Below are positions 45,147-58,429 of a stretch of DNA of 64,000 bases, one piece after another. The DNA is taken from the NCBI GenBank assembly GCA_020747065.1, contig JAGMVK010000005.1, positions 2,046,001-2,110,000 of the forward strand, read 5' to 3'. How positions within the stretch are numbered: position 1 is the stretch's first letter; every line of letters begins with the position of its first letter. The DNA comes from Cadophora sp. MPI-SDFR-AT-0126. Lineage: Eukaryota > Ascomycota > Leotiomycetes > Helotiales > Ploettnerulaceae. The notes below the pieces were generated by a model. It made no database searches. It saw only the letters and a program-made list of their open reading frames with translations, and was not told where the DNA came from. A program made the translations under genes and the position numbers.

Positions 45147-45973
45147 TTGGAGTATGAAAAGGGAATATTTGTTGCATATAATTGGAGTATTTACTCAACC
45201 ACATCTGTTTGAAAAAGCCTGGGGTGGGTGGTGTAGCGATATAGTGTTTTGCTTGTTTGTTTGGTATAGGTGGGGGCACTCTTGTTTACTCGCTTGAGAT
45301 GTTTTTATGCTAATTTATCGATTCGACTGGCGTTGATCATCTTTTGGATAAGGTGGTGGTGCATGCATCTTGGACAATATGAAGAGAAGATGATAATAAT
45401 ATCAATCAGTTTTTTGCTTACGTTCAGTTGCTTACGTTCGGTTGCTTATGTTCAGTTGTGCTCAGTCTTCTGAGTGTCCGTGCCGTCACATCGTCGGTTC
45501 GTATCATCACGATGCAAGAGACTTGGTTTAATGACATGCTTTTCGTTTGCTTTTGATGGGTGCAGGCTTCCATTCATTTTTTCACTCATCCATCTATGAT
45601 GAACAATTGAAGAGAAGAGATAAGATCAGAACTTCTCTCCAAGCAGCAGAGATGTTATCCCGTACCAGAATGAAATTCGTCACACATTCCATCCCATAAC
45701 GCAAGGTCTATCCGAATGGACACCATTCTCCAAAAGCGAGATATCAAGAAAGAAAACCCAACGCATGTACGCTATGCTCTAGCCCTTCGGACGCCAATAC
45801 AAGAAAGCAAGGTAAGAAGGCAGAAACGTTTCCCGACCAACCACCAGCAAGCCAAATAAAAGCCCTAACACACTCATCCAAGTCATGCCTGTCTGGAAGA
45901 CTGGTGTTCGATGGATGGTGGCGTCAAAGCAGAGTGTTCAGATACCGTGTTGACGGCGTATCAGGCGAGTACT
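45147..45973. other. Convergent spacer after the class V chitin synthase
   Basis: 827 bp holding two 3' ends. Apart from a short tandem repeat at 45416-45457 nothing was recognised. Confidence 0.5.
45416..45457. repeat. Three tandem 14-bp units
   Basis: Units GCTTACGTTCAGTT, GCTTACGTTCGGTT and GCTTATGTTCAGTT follow without spacing, about 270 bp beyond the chitin synthase stop, probably in its 3' untranslated region. Confidence 0.85.
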
Positions 45974-46557
45974 TTACTCGGGCTTGTGGCACTGTAAGAC
46001 GTTAGCTTATGCCTCGTGAAGAGGACGAGGATACGGGGACAGGATGTATGACGAAGTCCATGAAGGGAAGGGGTGGGATTGGAAAGAGAAAACGTACATG
46101 GCCAGTGTCTGAGCAGCGGTTGCAGATGCCCTGGCATTGCAAGTGGTTGGAGCAAGCCTCCCAGCAACCCTTGTAGGCGATAGTCTCGACGGCCTCGTCA
46201 CGGGGGAGGGAGACTGGAGCAGCTACGACTTCAGCCTCGACACCCTCATCGCGCTTGGCGGGACGGTGGCACTATTTGATCGAAATATGTCAGCTTAGAA
46301 TCGCCGACTACAAGCTGAGTGTATCCGAAGCTAGGGAAGAAGGAAAGATAACTTACACGGCCATTGACAGAGCAGCGGTAGCAGAGACCCTGGCACTGAA
46401 GGTGGTTAGAGCACTGCTCCCAACAGCCCTTCTGAGCGGAACGGGCACCGAGGGGGAGGAGAGCGTTGGTGTTTGGGGTGGAGAGTGTGCCGGCTGGAGT
46501 AGCAATGGCAAGGGAGAGGAGGGTGGAGGCGATGGTGAGGATAATGGTGGTGCGCAT
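45974..46557 (-). CDS. Secreted cysteine-rich protein with two six-Cys modules
   Basis: Exons 46557-46357, 46271-46098 and 45991-45974 (18 nt including the stop) give 130 residues. A signal peptide is clear (MRTTIILTIASTLLSLAIAT, cleavage near residue 20-22). Two modules follow, residues 44-71 and 102-129, each with the pattern CX3CX5CX3CX2CX5C. They share GCWE-x-CSNHLQCQG, then C-x-RCS, and end in CHRP or CHKP. A dibasic KR at 73-74 directly after module one is a potential Kex2 site, so two mature peptides could be released. Both introns are phase 0 and lie exactly before the sixth cysteine of their module. No known family recognised; an effector or defence-type peptide is possible but unproven. 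Confidence 0.82.
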
Positions 46558-48573
46558 CTTGACTGAGGTTTGTTTGGAGTGTAGTGTGTGTGTTGGTTGT
46601 TTGTGTTTGAAGTAGTATATCTTGGAAGACAAAGAGGATGTTGTGTGTTTCTGTGTTTGGTGTTGAGGAAGAAAGGAAGCATATGTCTCGAGGTGGAGGG
46701 AGAGAGGGTTTATGTATTTTTTGGAGTAGAGGAGGGAGGTCGGAACACTCGACGCTAGGCTTGATTGGAACCGGCGAGGAGAGGAGAACGGATGTCATTC
46801 ACTTCTATTAGACGTTGGCCGGGTGCCGTGAATCATATACGATTTTTGGGCAGCTCGAGCCTTGCCACTCGGCTAATTATGGACTGTTTTGAGATGTCAT
46901 TTGGGCTCTTGACATAGCGATTTTCTTCTTGTTGCATGTTGAACTTATCTGATAGGCTCAAATTGTTTGTTTACTTGACCCTGCTCCTGGGAGAATATTA
47001 AATTTTGCCTCTGTACCTAATTATATCGATCTTTGAAGAAGTTTTAGGCCAATAAAATACTTTTGGTTAAGAATTCTGTGGCTTTGAGTGCTATTCAGTG
47101 CTATCCAGAGGTTATGAGCCTTCAAATTTGTTGACCACCAAGAGCATTCACAGGTCCTGGTAGCTTCACTTCAACAGCTCTTCTTCTTTCATCATCATAC
47201 CATAGCGCCTGAGGCCGGTGTGGAGTAGCTCTGTTTTTGAAGACTTTTAACAGTTGGTACCGGCTTCCTCGCCTTGGATTATTGCCTTGATGTGCTCTCC
47301 GACTCTTAATATATCGGCGATTATATGTCAAGTAAAACAACTATGCGTGACGAATATCCATTGCGATAGTGAGACCAATACTGAAAGTATATTTAAACCC
47401 TGAGCTAAACTCAATCCTCCAATAACATCCTCTCCAGGTTGAAGTCTTCATCGTTCTCGGATTTTAGAATCGTCGGCTTGACAAACCCAAGGCTTTACCT
47501 ACTTGATCAATCGACGGCCCATGTGTTTTGGCCAGGTGCTGCAGTCGTCCATTCGACGGATAATCACGTATTTTAAGAGAAGGTATATGACATGCCTGAC
47601 CTGAATTCTCTTGACATGAGTCAGTCACAGCTGCTTTGGAAGCCGGAAAACACATACTCCAGCTCGCCGAGCCAAATTCCAGATGTCTGGTCCTTGTATT
47701 AGCTTGTGTTTATTTAGACATGAAGCAAGGTGGCTTGCTGAAAGTTGATTATCTGGCAAGCCCAAGACATCATGTAAGAAGTATCCACGTGGGAAATCCA
47801 GAAATAATATCCACCGCCATGTTGATCAGCAACGAACTTTATTTCACCAGGGTCCTTCTATACCCTGATAAATATTCACGAAGCGTGTGATCAACAGAAT
47901 ATTCAACAGTCCCAGCCACAATCTGAAATTGAAGCAACACAACTGAAAGCCAGTTTTCAGCTTCAAGACAGAGGCATGAAGTTCCGCAGCCGAAGGCAAC
48001 CAATGCTCGTCATATCTTTGAGAAGCACAAGGTGTTTAGCGCAGGCTGAGCATGTAATACTCAAGCTCGGGCCTGTCTGTCAGCGAGGCTCATCTGAAAA
48101 TGATACATATCGAGTATTTGTTGAGCTTCTTGAACAGCAAGCAAGTACTAGAGCCCAGTGCTTTGAGTAAAGATGAGGCTTTCGAAAGCTTGAGTAGGAA
48201 AGCAGACCTTGGAGAAGGGTTAGGTAGTAAGTAGGATGTTGACTCAGCTGTCGAGAAAGGTCACAAACCGATTGGGATTAGGAAAGGAGGGGGGAAGGTC
48301 GATTTATATCCTGACTGCCTTGCGATCTGCTCAATAAGCACGCGAGCCTTCGTCAAACAACAGATCACAAGATCACAAGCATGACCAAAGAGCAGGAGAC
48401 CTCCGATATCAGTTTTCACAAGCAAGCATGCATTCCATGATTTTAGTTACACGAATGGGTATTTCCCCACGAACGCCATTCCATCCCAGATGACCAACCA
48501 CTCATTGAGAACAAGTATCTCAAAACAAAAAAAAATTCAAAGTATAGAGAGAAATCATATCCATCTGCTTCCT
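46558..48573. other. 2 kb spacer with weak coding-like traces
   Basis: The part next to 46558 is the likely promoter and leader of the secreted-protein gene. On the minus strand, 47122-47340 and about 47400-47720 show coding-like composition (for example IRDYPSNGRLQHLAKTHG and DFNLERMLLED) with several possible GT..AG pairs, but I found no consistent model and no family. It may be a decayed gene. Confidence 0.35.
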
Positions 48574-50819
48574 TCAGTCCAATCCTGGAGAAGCGACAAC
48601 CTCGCCATGTACCCTAACACGATACAAGCAAGTGTAGTCAACGCGTCCATCGCTCCAATTATTCTTACTCCGAACAATGATCTTGTTGGTATGCGCTCCA
48701 AGATCCTTCATGTCCAACTGCGTTGGGAAACCCTGGATATTTTCCTGGGATTCAAGATCGTATGTGAATGTGGCGATGCGGACAAAACCATCGGCACGAA
48801 GTGGCTCAACTGTATCATCGCTGAAGATCTTGTCTGACCTCTCAGAGACTGCACGGAAGAGCTCGGGATCCGGGATCCATGCAAGTATTTCCATATCTCT
48901 GGGCGCTGCGCCTGGTTCGAGAGATGCAGTGGACATAATGTGCTCAACAACAATCTGGTCAGGATAGATGCTGCTTCCCATGATGACTGCCAAACTGGGG
49001 CCAAAGCCGCCAGCGTTGGAAGGAGAACACCAACAGTCGCCGTGTTCCTCCCACTTCATCAGGGCCGTGTCAGGTGAGTTTGGAACGGGAATGGAATTGC
49101 CAATCAACCAGCGCATGGTCCTCTTGGGGAACCACACATTCATGCTGGGGAAGACATACTGTGGTGAGGTGTATTCTGGATCAATGATGGCACCAGTTCC
49201 TTTTGAGAAATGGTTGAGTCGAGTGAGGCCGTAGTTCAGATTGCTCTTGAGGTTGGCAGCTGCAAGGGCATCGATTTGGCCGCTGGAAATGAACTTCTTG
49301 AGAACCTCGTAAGCGATGGCTTCCGATTCGTCCTTGAAGTCATGCTGAAGTTTAGTGATCTGCTGAGTAGTATGGCTGAGCTTCCTCTTCATTTCGCTCA
49401 TTTCCGATCTGACCTCGGACTTGTTGTCCTCCCAGCTTTGGCGAATGAGTTGCAAGACCTCGGTCTTTGGAATGATGTGGTTTTGCTCTAGAAGATGAGG
49501 GAACTGGCGAACAATGTCTTCGTTACCAAGTTCTCCAAGTTGTGCTTGGTTGCTCTTCATGTACTTGTCCCAAAGTCTCCGAGTCTCCTTCTCCAGATCC
49601 TTGATACGATAGCCACCGGATGAGACTTTGCCACTGTCAATTGAAGCATGAGAGAAGATGTCGTCTTCGCGAATCTTGTCTCGTAAAGCATACCAAAAGT
49701 TGTCAGGGATAACGCTGTTGCCGTACTTGTCCTTCTTGACAACGAGAAGGTCAGGAAGCATGTCTTGGATGGTTTTCAATGCCTTGGGATCGAGATCTGA
49801 GCTGCGAGACGAGAGGCGAGAAACCTTGTATTCAAGATCATTCAGGCGACGATTGATGGATTGAACATCGGTGGGACTGAACATATCTCCGGGATGTCTC
49901 AAACTATAGGGAATGAGACTCGGCAAGCCTCCAGAGGAAACAGAAGAGACTATGCCAGAACCAGTCCGGACAATTCCATAGCCAACAGCAAAAGCGAGGA
50001 TTAATGGAAATCCCTTACTTTCGATATTTGTTAGTGGAGGCTCTACATCTTTGGGAAGGAACACTCACGTCAAGAATAACTTCAATGTAGGCTCGAGGAA
50101 AGGGTACCAGATGATATTCAAGAAAAAATCCCAGACAACGTCTCGGAACTCTCTCAGAAACTGCAAGACACCAGCGAACAGGTTCCAGTACCACGAAGTA
50201 TTTGTGGCGCGAACAACTGGAGCACGGCTGTGGTTTCTAGACATCTGCTCCATCGCACGGCGCTCGGCTCGGTCGTTGAGTTCCTCTAAGCTGGTAGGTG
50301 GTGTGTCTGAGTCGTCCTCATCAGAATTTGGCTCTGGCAACTCTGGGATGTTTCCTAGCTCCTCGCCCTCCGAGATAGGTGAAGACTCGATGCCAGCTCT
50401 TTGAAAGATACCGCTCTCGTCCATGAAACTTCTCTCCGAGGCCGCTGGAGTTGGAGAACGTGCTGTGCTTCGAGCGCGACTAGCATCTGCGAACAGGATT
50501 AATAAAGATTGATGCACAGGGCCGGGGCAGACTTACTGCTAGGAGCTCTGCGAGGAGGCAATGAAACTGGGTTCAACTCGGCTTCCAGGACCTCATTGAA
50601 ACCACGAGCCACGGGTGGAGCATCTGCTGCTGGTGGAGGAATTGTGTTTGAGCCATATGCTGTGCTCTGTCGAGCGCCAACTGCTGGGAGAGCATTAGAT
50701 GGTCGACGGTTCGCTGCACGTCTTGGAGTGGCCGGAATATCAGAGGTAGAGATCGCCGGTGAGGCTCCTCGACTGCTTGCTTGCCTACTAGCACCGCGAG
50801 TAGATCTGCGGGTAGACAT
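48574..50819 (-). CDS. sad1: SUN-domain inner nuclear membrane protein (Sad1-like)
   Basis: Inner nuclear envelope half of the LINC bridge, probably also anchoring the spindle pole body. Exons 50819-50537, 50486-50069 and 50017-48574 give 714 residues. The N-terminus is a serine/arginine-rich nucleoplasmic tail (STRRSTRGASRQASSRG). Hydrophobic stretches lie around residues 205-250 (WDFFLNIIWYPFLEPT and FPLILAFAVGYGIV), and coiled-coil segments occupy the lumenal middle. The SUN domain fills about the last 200 residues: NVWFPKRTMRWLIGN, HGDCWCSPSNAGGFGPSLAV, and a C-terminal YTCLYRVRVHGE. Both introns (50536-50487 and 50068-50018) are phase-consistent. The glycine-rich SNAGGFG matches the KASH-lid region of the family. 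Confidence 0.9.
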
Positions 50820-52067
50820 GGTGTGAGTTGAGCGTGCTTGTGCTCGATTGAATCGGGTGTCTCTATGTTCAGGAAGAGGTTCGTTGATGCGAGAGAATTC
50901 GGAAAGTCCGTCGTCTGAAGCTTCACTCTGGCGAGCGGAATCGATTTCTGTTTTGACAAGTTAGCCGGTTATTCAACATTCAACGGATCTGCGACGAAGA
51001 ACTGACGAAGATGTGCGAATCGCAAAGGCAGATACTCTTCTCGAACCGAGTAGTGCAGGGACATTGAAGAGATTCAATGGAAGTGTACAAGGCTGGAGGA
51101 GGGAAGAAAAGCAGAAGATAGTAGAGCACTGGCGCACTAAATACTTGAGAGGGAGGAAATCGCCTGCCATCGTGGGCTTAGCGAGGGCCGACTTACTATT
51201 GTGTTGCAACTATTCGCAAGTTGCTATTGTCGGCAGTACTTCACAATAGGAGTGCCAAAACCCCCCACTATTTCAACCACCACAATCGCAATTCTATTGC
51301 AGAAAAACGCGTTTCGATTGATAGCCCGTACAATTCTTCCAATCCCTATGTCATCGAGAAGTCGTGGGCGGTCGTGGGTGGTTGAGGGTATGATTTGGCG
51401 CAAGTTGATAAGTAGGGCGTCGAGGACGATGCGCGACAAAGGACGAACAATGGGATGCCATTTACTGCGAATAGACAGGCTGCTCCCGGAGTAGCAAGCA
51501 CTGTGGATTCCTCAAAGAACACAATGGGAGGCGGGCGGTATTATGATGATGATTTGCTCGACAGTGGTCATGATGGAGGAAGAGCCGAATGAGGTTGTTT
51601 TCATTTTTACGCCGGAAGCAATCAACCATCCAGCCAGCCCAGATACGTTTTCTTTGTACGCGACGTTGCCGAAGCCAGTTCTCCCTGCAAGCGCGTTTCC
51701 TTGAGACCGGGCGGGACGAGGCGGGCTGGGTGGAGGTGAAGGTGGATCACCCAGGCACCCAGTTGTGGCTGGTGGATATGTAACAAAGTACAGTAATGGC
51801 TCGAGAGGCTGAGTGAGATCAATCAACCTTCCCTATGACAGTGAAGTTAGTTATACGGATGGCATATATGTGTATCTTCCGATCCATCATTCATCTTGTT
51901 GGCTTCTTCCTTCCTTCTGTGATCCAGAACCCAATTCAAAACATACCAGCCAGTCTCGTTCCTGTAATAGCGTCCTCGTTTGTTCCATGCAGGCTTCATG
52001 TCGTCGTTCCCTTTGGCGTCGTTTCGTTCCACTCCTTTTCAATTCCGCTTTTCCGCCGGTGACAGGC

Positions 52068-52088
52068 GATGGATGGATGGATGGATGT
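52068..52088. repeat. GATG tetranucleotide microsatellite
   Basis: Five consecutive GATG-phase units, 311 bp upstream of the GAL10-like start codon. Confidence 0.85.
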
Positions 52089-52215
52089 CCTGATGCGACT
52101 GGAGGTGCGACTTCAAAGCCGCTTCAATCATTGAGTGAATGTTGGGCAGCTTTGGAGCTGCAGACCGGTCCCATCTTTTTCCACCACAAAACAGGAGACC
52201 CTTGAATCCTTGAAG

Positions 52216-52235
52216 CCCCTCCCCTCCCCTCCCCT
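52216..52235. promoter_or_regulatory. Four CCCCT units upstream of GAL10-like gene
   Basis: (CCCCT)x4. The same sequence contains repeated CCCCT/AGGGG words, the core of the fungal stress-response element, about 165 bp before the start codon. Function is inference. Confidence 0.4.
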
Positions 52236-52307
52236 CCGATGGTGCATCGTTCGTATTCTTGAATTTTGTTCACGCCGCCCCGCACCCACTTCAATAAAGG
52301 TGTCTGG

Positions 52308-52317
52308 ATATAATAAT
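52308..52317 (+). promoter_or_regulatory. Possible TATA element of GAL10-like gene
   Basis: TATAATAATA about 82 bp upstream of ATG 52399, between C-rich flanks. Position fits a fungal TATA; not tested. Confidence 0.35.
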
Positions 52318-52398
52318 ACCCCGCGGACCCCAATAACCAGCGGCTTTCAACTCACGTTCCTCTCAACTAATTGCAATCCTACCACAAACACACGCATC

Positions 52399-53770
<1,372 letters not shown>

Positions 53771-53917
53771 GTGGTTGTCATGTGTTTGTTGTTTTAGCAT
53801 CATCATAAAATAGCATTTAGATTCAAAATAGACCGGTTTGGAACCTTCCATTTCACACTTCAGCTAATTGTAGAACCAGAATACCTCAAAGAATCTATTC
53901 AAGCTTTAATTCCACCT

Positions 53918-55165
53918 CTACGGCTTAAGCAATAACTTGCCCGTGGTTTTCCTGCCCTCCAAATCCGTATGAGCTCTCGCAATGTCCGCAAGAGGATATG
54001 TCTCATGCACCCGAACGTTCAGCTTGTCCTTGATAATGAAGTCAAAGAGCTCAGCTGTATACCTCTCGTACTCTTCCCTTGTGTAGATATAGTTGAAGAG
54101 TGTTGGTCGTAGAACTTTGATATTCTTTCCTGCGAGCCTGGAGATTGCCAATGGAGGAACGGCGCCGGACTGTGTGGATTCGTTAGTACTTTCTTATTTT
54201 CGCAAAATGGAATAATAGGAGAAAGGATGAATAAGCTCACCGAGTTTCCGTACGATACAACGGTTCCCTTCCTAGCAACAACCTCCAGATCATTCTCAAA
54301 CTGATCCTTCCCCGTACTATCAAAAACGACATTGACACCCGCACCCCCCGTAATCTCCTTCACCTTGCCTACCAGATCCTTCTCCTCCTTGTAGTTAATC
54401 ATAAATTGTGCCCCGTTCTTCTTTGCCAATTCAATCTTCTCGGTTGTACTAGCAGTACCAATCGTCCTAGCACCGATAGCCTTCAATAATTGACACAGCC
54501 AGAGTCCCACGCCACCAGCCGCCGCATGAACCAGCACCCAGTCGCCCTTCTTAACCTCGTATGCTTCGCGGATGAGGGTGAGTGCCGTCAAACCTTGTAG
54601 GATCGAAGCGGCTGCTATTCCTGGAGAGAGTTCTGAGGGCAGAACATGAGCTTTGGCTGCAGGCGCGGCGCTGAACTCGGCATACGCAGCTGTTCCTAGC
54701 CAGACTACTCGGTCGCCTACCTTGAGATTGAGGATGTCGCCGTCGCCGACTGCAACGATGGTGCCTTCTGCTTCGCGTCCCAGGATCTCGGGTTTGGGGG
54801 CTGGGTAGAGACCTGTGCGAAAGTACCTGTGTAAAATCAGTATTTGAGGCGCTGTTACCAAGTGGTACCTTATGACTAGCATGAAGGAGAGGAGACAAAG
54901 TGGAATGAGAGACGTACGTATCAATGTAGTTGACACCAATGAAGTCATTCTTAACCAGGACCTCTCCAGTCTTTGGTGCTGGCACGGGCAAATCAGTCTT
55001 GTACTGCAAGACTTCCACACCTCCCGTCTTCTCAATCAAAACACCTTTCATGGTCTTAGGAATTGAAGTCGCCATTGTGCGCGTGAACTGGCCGTTCAAT
55101 TGTGCAAGTCTAGTCGTGGGTCGAAATTGAGAGGCGAAGATTCGGGTAGTGTAAGTTGCAGACAT
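53918..55165 (-). CDS. ZTA1: NADPH:quinone oxidoreductase (zeta-crystallin-like), probably mitochondrial
   Basis: Exons 55165-54918, 54826-54241 and 54169-53918 give 361 residues. It is a zinc-free medium-chain reductase of the zeta-crystallin/Zta1 type reducing quinones with NADPH. Motifs: GREAEGTIVAVGDG, then VLVHAAAGGVGLWLCQLLKA (cofactor turn AAGGVG), VVFDSTGKDQF and a C-terminal GRKTTGKLLLKP. The first 35 residues are basic and lack acids (MSATYTTRIFASQFRPTTR), typical of mitochondrial import. An internal Met follows at about residue 31 (MATSIPKTMKG), so leaky initiation could give a cytosolic form. The junction NYIDT-YFRTGLY over intron 1 matches the family. It converges on GAL10 with 147 bp between stops. 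Confidence 0.92.
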
Positions 55166-56475
55166 GCGCCCAAGATCGATCTTGTATGAGCTGGAATGAG
55201 GGGCTGGAGGGGTCAATTGAAGCTTTATGGACGACGGACAATTGGAATCAACGCAAACTGTCGTACGAAAGGCGTGATGATCGGACAAGCAGAATCAATT
55301 GCTTACAAAGCTTCGGAGATGTGTGATGTAACTTTGAAGATGGACGGAGGTGAGAATCGCCCTACTCTTGACTCTCCGTCATGTTTTTCGACCCCTCAAT
55401 TGCTCCTGCCGACCCCGCAGCCGACACACACATACAATAAATAAACAACAGGGATGACAAATGAGGAATCCCGGAGCCCAGCCCCTCCCACTTGGAGGTT
55501 TGATCAGATCCCCTTTGTTATCTCTATCTCGCTTCCAAGGGGCTTGGCCATTAAACATCGTTGTTGGATACAGATTGGCTTGGAAAGCATCTTATTCTTC
55601 GACTTGACTTCAGTTTGCCTCTGCCTGATGAAAAAGATTAGATCACTCATAATTCACAGGACTTGACTTCACCTACTACGCTCTCACGGGCCTGAAGGAG
55701 TTTGCCCTGCAGAGCTTCAATTATTGTTGGAGAAGAGCTTGAATTTGATCGCTCTTGAGTACAACCTTCTTTCAATGCTGTAACATGTTCAGGGCTGCAA
55801 GTTTAGCTATTTCCTTAGAAATACCCAGCTCTTTTGATTTCAGCTCGGTCTTGAAGGTGATATTAATCGTTGGGTGGGCGATGTTATTGCTCAGACTCGC
55901 ACCTCCGAAGCCTGCAGAGGCATCTGAGAATCTGAGACGGATATTAAAGACGCCGGTTATACCACATCCTTAAGGGATTCTCATTAGAACAGAGTTGGCT
56001 CAGTACAGAAAAGGTTCTTTTAAATACAAAGCAGGGTCTACTTCACAAAAGGAGATGCCTGCTGCTTCACCGGCCCGAAACTCGTGTCAAACTCGAACTG
56101 ATGCCACATTTGTCTTCAAGTGATGTACCAATACAACCTTTATTGTTTGCCTCACGACGCCTCTCAACATCAGAGGACGTCATCGAGGTTGGGACTTCAG
56201 CAGATTGTCCTCTCCTCTTGACTCGCTCATATTCACATATTCTGTTACCAACCTGCCCTGCGTTACCGCGGCCCTACCATAATAATGAAGCGAGGCAGCC
56301 CCTGAAGTTCCAGACCTTGTGCCACTGGCGCTGACACGCCACTTGCCGGATCTAAATCAACGACCACCCACATATACGTACTCTGCTACTGTACTTTGTC
56401 TCGTCCAAAAAATGCATCCACATCATATCATCACGCTCATCTCTAGCAACGAAGGAATTCTTGAAGGCAACGACA
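55166..56475. other. Divergent 1.3 kb spacer, nothing recognised
   Basis: Between the quinone reductase start and the 2EXR gene start. Contains short ORFs only and no repeats. Presumed promoters of both neighbours. Confidence 0.45.
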
Positions 56476-57447
56476 ATGTCGGTTCTCGCTAGGTCCAGCT
56501 TGAAGTATCTCAGCCAAAATAATCGTCCTCGACGCCCGGCTCCTACACCTACACCAGATCAACAACGAACGTTCAAATGCTTTTCCAAGCTCCCCACAGA
56601 AATCAAGTTCAAGATATGGAGACTGGCTGCACCCGAGCCACAAAACATCGACGTCGGAGTCATGTATGAAGCTCGAGAAATCGGCGGCCAACTAGGCACG
56701 TTCGCCTCCACGTCGTGGCACACCACAGGAGTAAGACGATTTCCCAACCTCCTCCACGTCAACCGTGAATCTCGCCTTCTCACACTCGAGAGCTACAGCC
56801 TTGTATTCGACATGGACGTACTCACTCAAGAGCCCTCCTCTCCATCCCAAGGCAGAATTTATGTCAACTGGGAACGTGACACCATCTGTCCGATGGGCCG
56901 CACAGGTATGAACAATGCCCAAATTAATCCACTCCCTGGGCTATTCGAGCAAGCAAATATTCGCAACGTAGCCTTGAATGTTCGCGAATTGCTACATCCT
57001 ACCAAAGAACTACGTCCAGACGGATGCCTCGATATACATTCCTTGTTCACGCTGCCTAATGTCAAGGAAGTCATTTTTTATTATTCAATTCCATCTCCTC
57101 GGCCAGTTGACTTTTCCCACGTCACTCGCGGCTTTCGCTTGGAGTTCGAGTATCTAGATGAGAATTTCATTGTAAAGGAGCTCTGTAGGATGCCCTTAGG
57201 TGAGCGCCCGGCTCTGTCGTACCTTCTAGCTGCCAGGAAGACAGTTTACAAGGATTACGATGTCTTGATTCAGAAACGGAAACTTCGAGACGAGCTGGAC
57301 ATGACGGGGGAGAAGGTACCAGTTGAGTTGCAGAACGAGGAAATTGACAGGATCCTGGAAAGGAAACGACCTGCCGTCAGATTGGCATATTTGACTGTAA
57401 ATGGCAGACACACTCATTTAGCAGAATCCTCAGATAGGATAATCTGA
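56476..57447 (+). CDS. 2EXR-domain protein of unknown function
   Basis: 323 residues, no introns. The fungal 2EXR pattern is present near the N-terminus: FKCFSKLPTEIKFKIWRLA, then FPNLLHVNRESRLLTLESYS, then RIYVNWERDTICP. These proteins are abundant and variable in plant-associated and saprotrophic fungi; their function is unknown and the first motif recalls an F-box helix. I start at ATG 56476 because the upstream in-frame codon at 56461 is TTG. The C-terminal third is charged and helical. No neighbour suggests a role. Confidence 0.8.
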   Translation: MSVLARSSLKYLSQNNRPRRPAPTPTPDQQRTFKCFSKLPTEIKFKIWRLAAPEPQNIDVGVMYEAREIGGQLGTFASTSWHTTGVRRFPNLLHVNRESRLLTLESYSLVFDMDVLTQEPSSPSQGRIYVNWERDTICPMGRTGMNNAQINPLPGLFEQANIRNVALNVRELLHPTKELRPDGCLDIHSLFTLPNVKEVIFYYSIPSPRPVDFSHVTRGFRLEFEYLDENFIVKELCRMPLGERPALSYLLAARKTVYKDYDVLIQKRKLRDELDMTGEKVPVELQNEEIDRILERKRPAVRLAYLTVNGRHTHLAESSDRII

Positions 57448-58429
57448 ACTACGGGTTTCGTCGGACGAGAGAACAATCAAGCCCGCCGACACAGCAGTCT
57501 CAATCTGGAGGTAGCGACTTGGACACTTCTTATCATTGAGTGACACACATGTTTATGGGTGGGATAAGTCCTGATCTCCTTGTACTGGTTGCAAGAGCTT
57601 TGAAAGGCGTCCAGCTTCGAACGAAGTTAGAGGCTGGGCAAGGAGCTGTCCTGTCCGTGATGTCTTTTATGAGAAGGGGACGCAAACACTGCACATATCG
57701 TAAGTTTATGTCATATCATTGCGTCACAACAATTCGTTTGAGAGTATCTTGTACTTCTGTCTCTTGATATTCAACTGCCCTGATTTGCTAAAGCGTGTCG
57801 CTAATAAATTGAAGTCCCAGCCAGGGCAGCGGAACACTACGCAAACGTTGTGGTATTGAAATACACGAGGTCGAAATTTTTTAATTACCTACCTTTGTTG
57901 CGGCAAATTGCATAGTATAAAACTTGGACTATGTACATCATAAACGCCAAGCACATTTCGGTATCCGACTGGAAGTACTCTGAGATGATGTCAATCGTCC
58001 GCTCCTCGAACCTTAAAACTAGAGACGAACCTCCGCATGTCTGGTTGCGCACGGTAAATACCTTCGTCAAGAAGTGAAAATGATATGCTAATCCGGTACT
58101 CCGGCAAGCCCCTAACACACCTCAGTACCAATCTATCTGCTCATTTCGAGACGAGCACAAATAATGTGCAGCATGAACGGCAAACAGCCTTCAATTAACC
58201 ATGTACCTGGCTCGCGGTTAATTGAAAGTCAATATATTCCCCGTGTAGCCTACACGCTAAATTTCTCTCCCCTGTGTATCGAATCACCGTCACTCATTTC
58301 ACGATTTTCGCATCTGCTGTCTTTATCTTTGTCTTTACAAAATCGCATCCGGGAGTCTTTTGGAAAGATCTGGGAGCTTCACTTCTGTCCTTACCGACCG
58401 AGTCTTCAGCCCAACCCTAGGAATTTCGG
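57448..58429. other. 0.98 kb without a recognised gene
   Basis: 3' region of the 2EXR gene and sequence leading into the GH55 relic. No motif-bearing ORF. Confidence 0.45.

Larger units (their letters stand above)
50820..52398. promoter_or_regulatory. Divergent upstream region of SUN gene and GAL10-like gene
   Basis: About 1.6 kb. It contains a GGAT microsatellite (52068-52088), a CCCCT run (52216-52235) and an A/T element at 52308-52317. ORFs here are short; one of 78 codons (51013-51249) is open but overlaps the probable SUN leader and shows no motif. Confidence 0.45.

Noticed and set aside
51013..51249. 78-codon plus-strand ORF upstream of the SUN gene
   Set aside because: It overlaps the likely SUN leader, has no recognisable motif and no supporting splice or promoter context.
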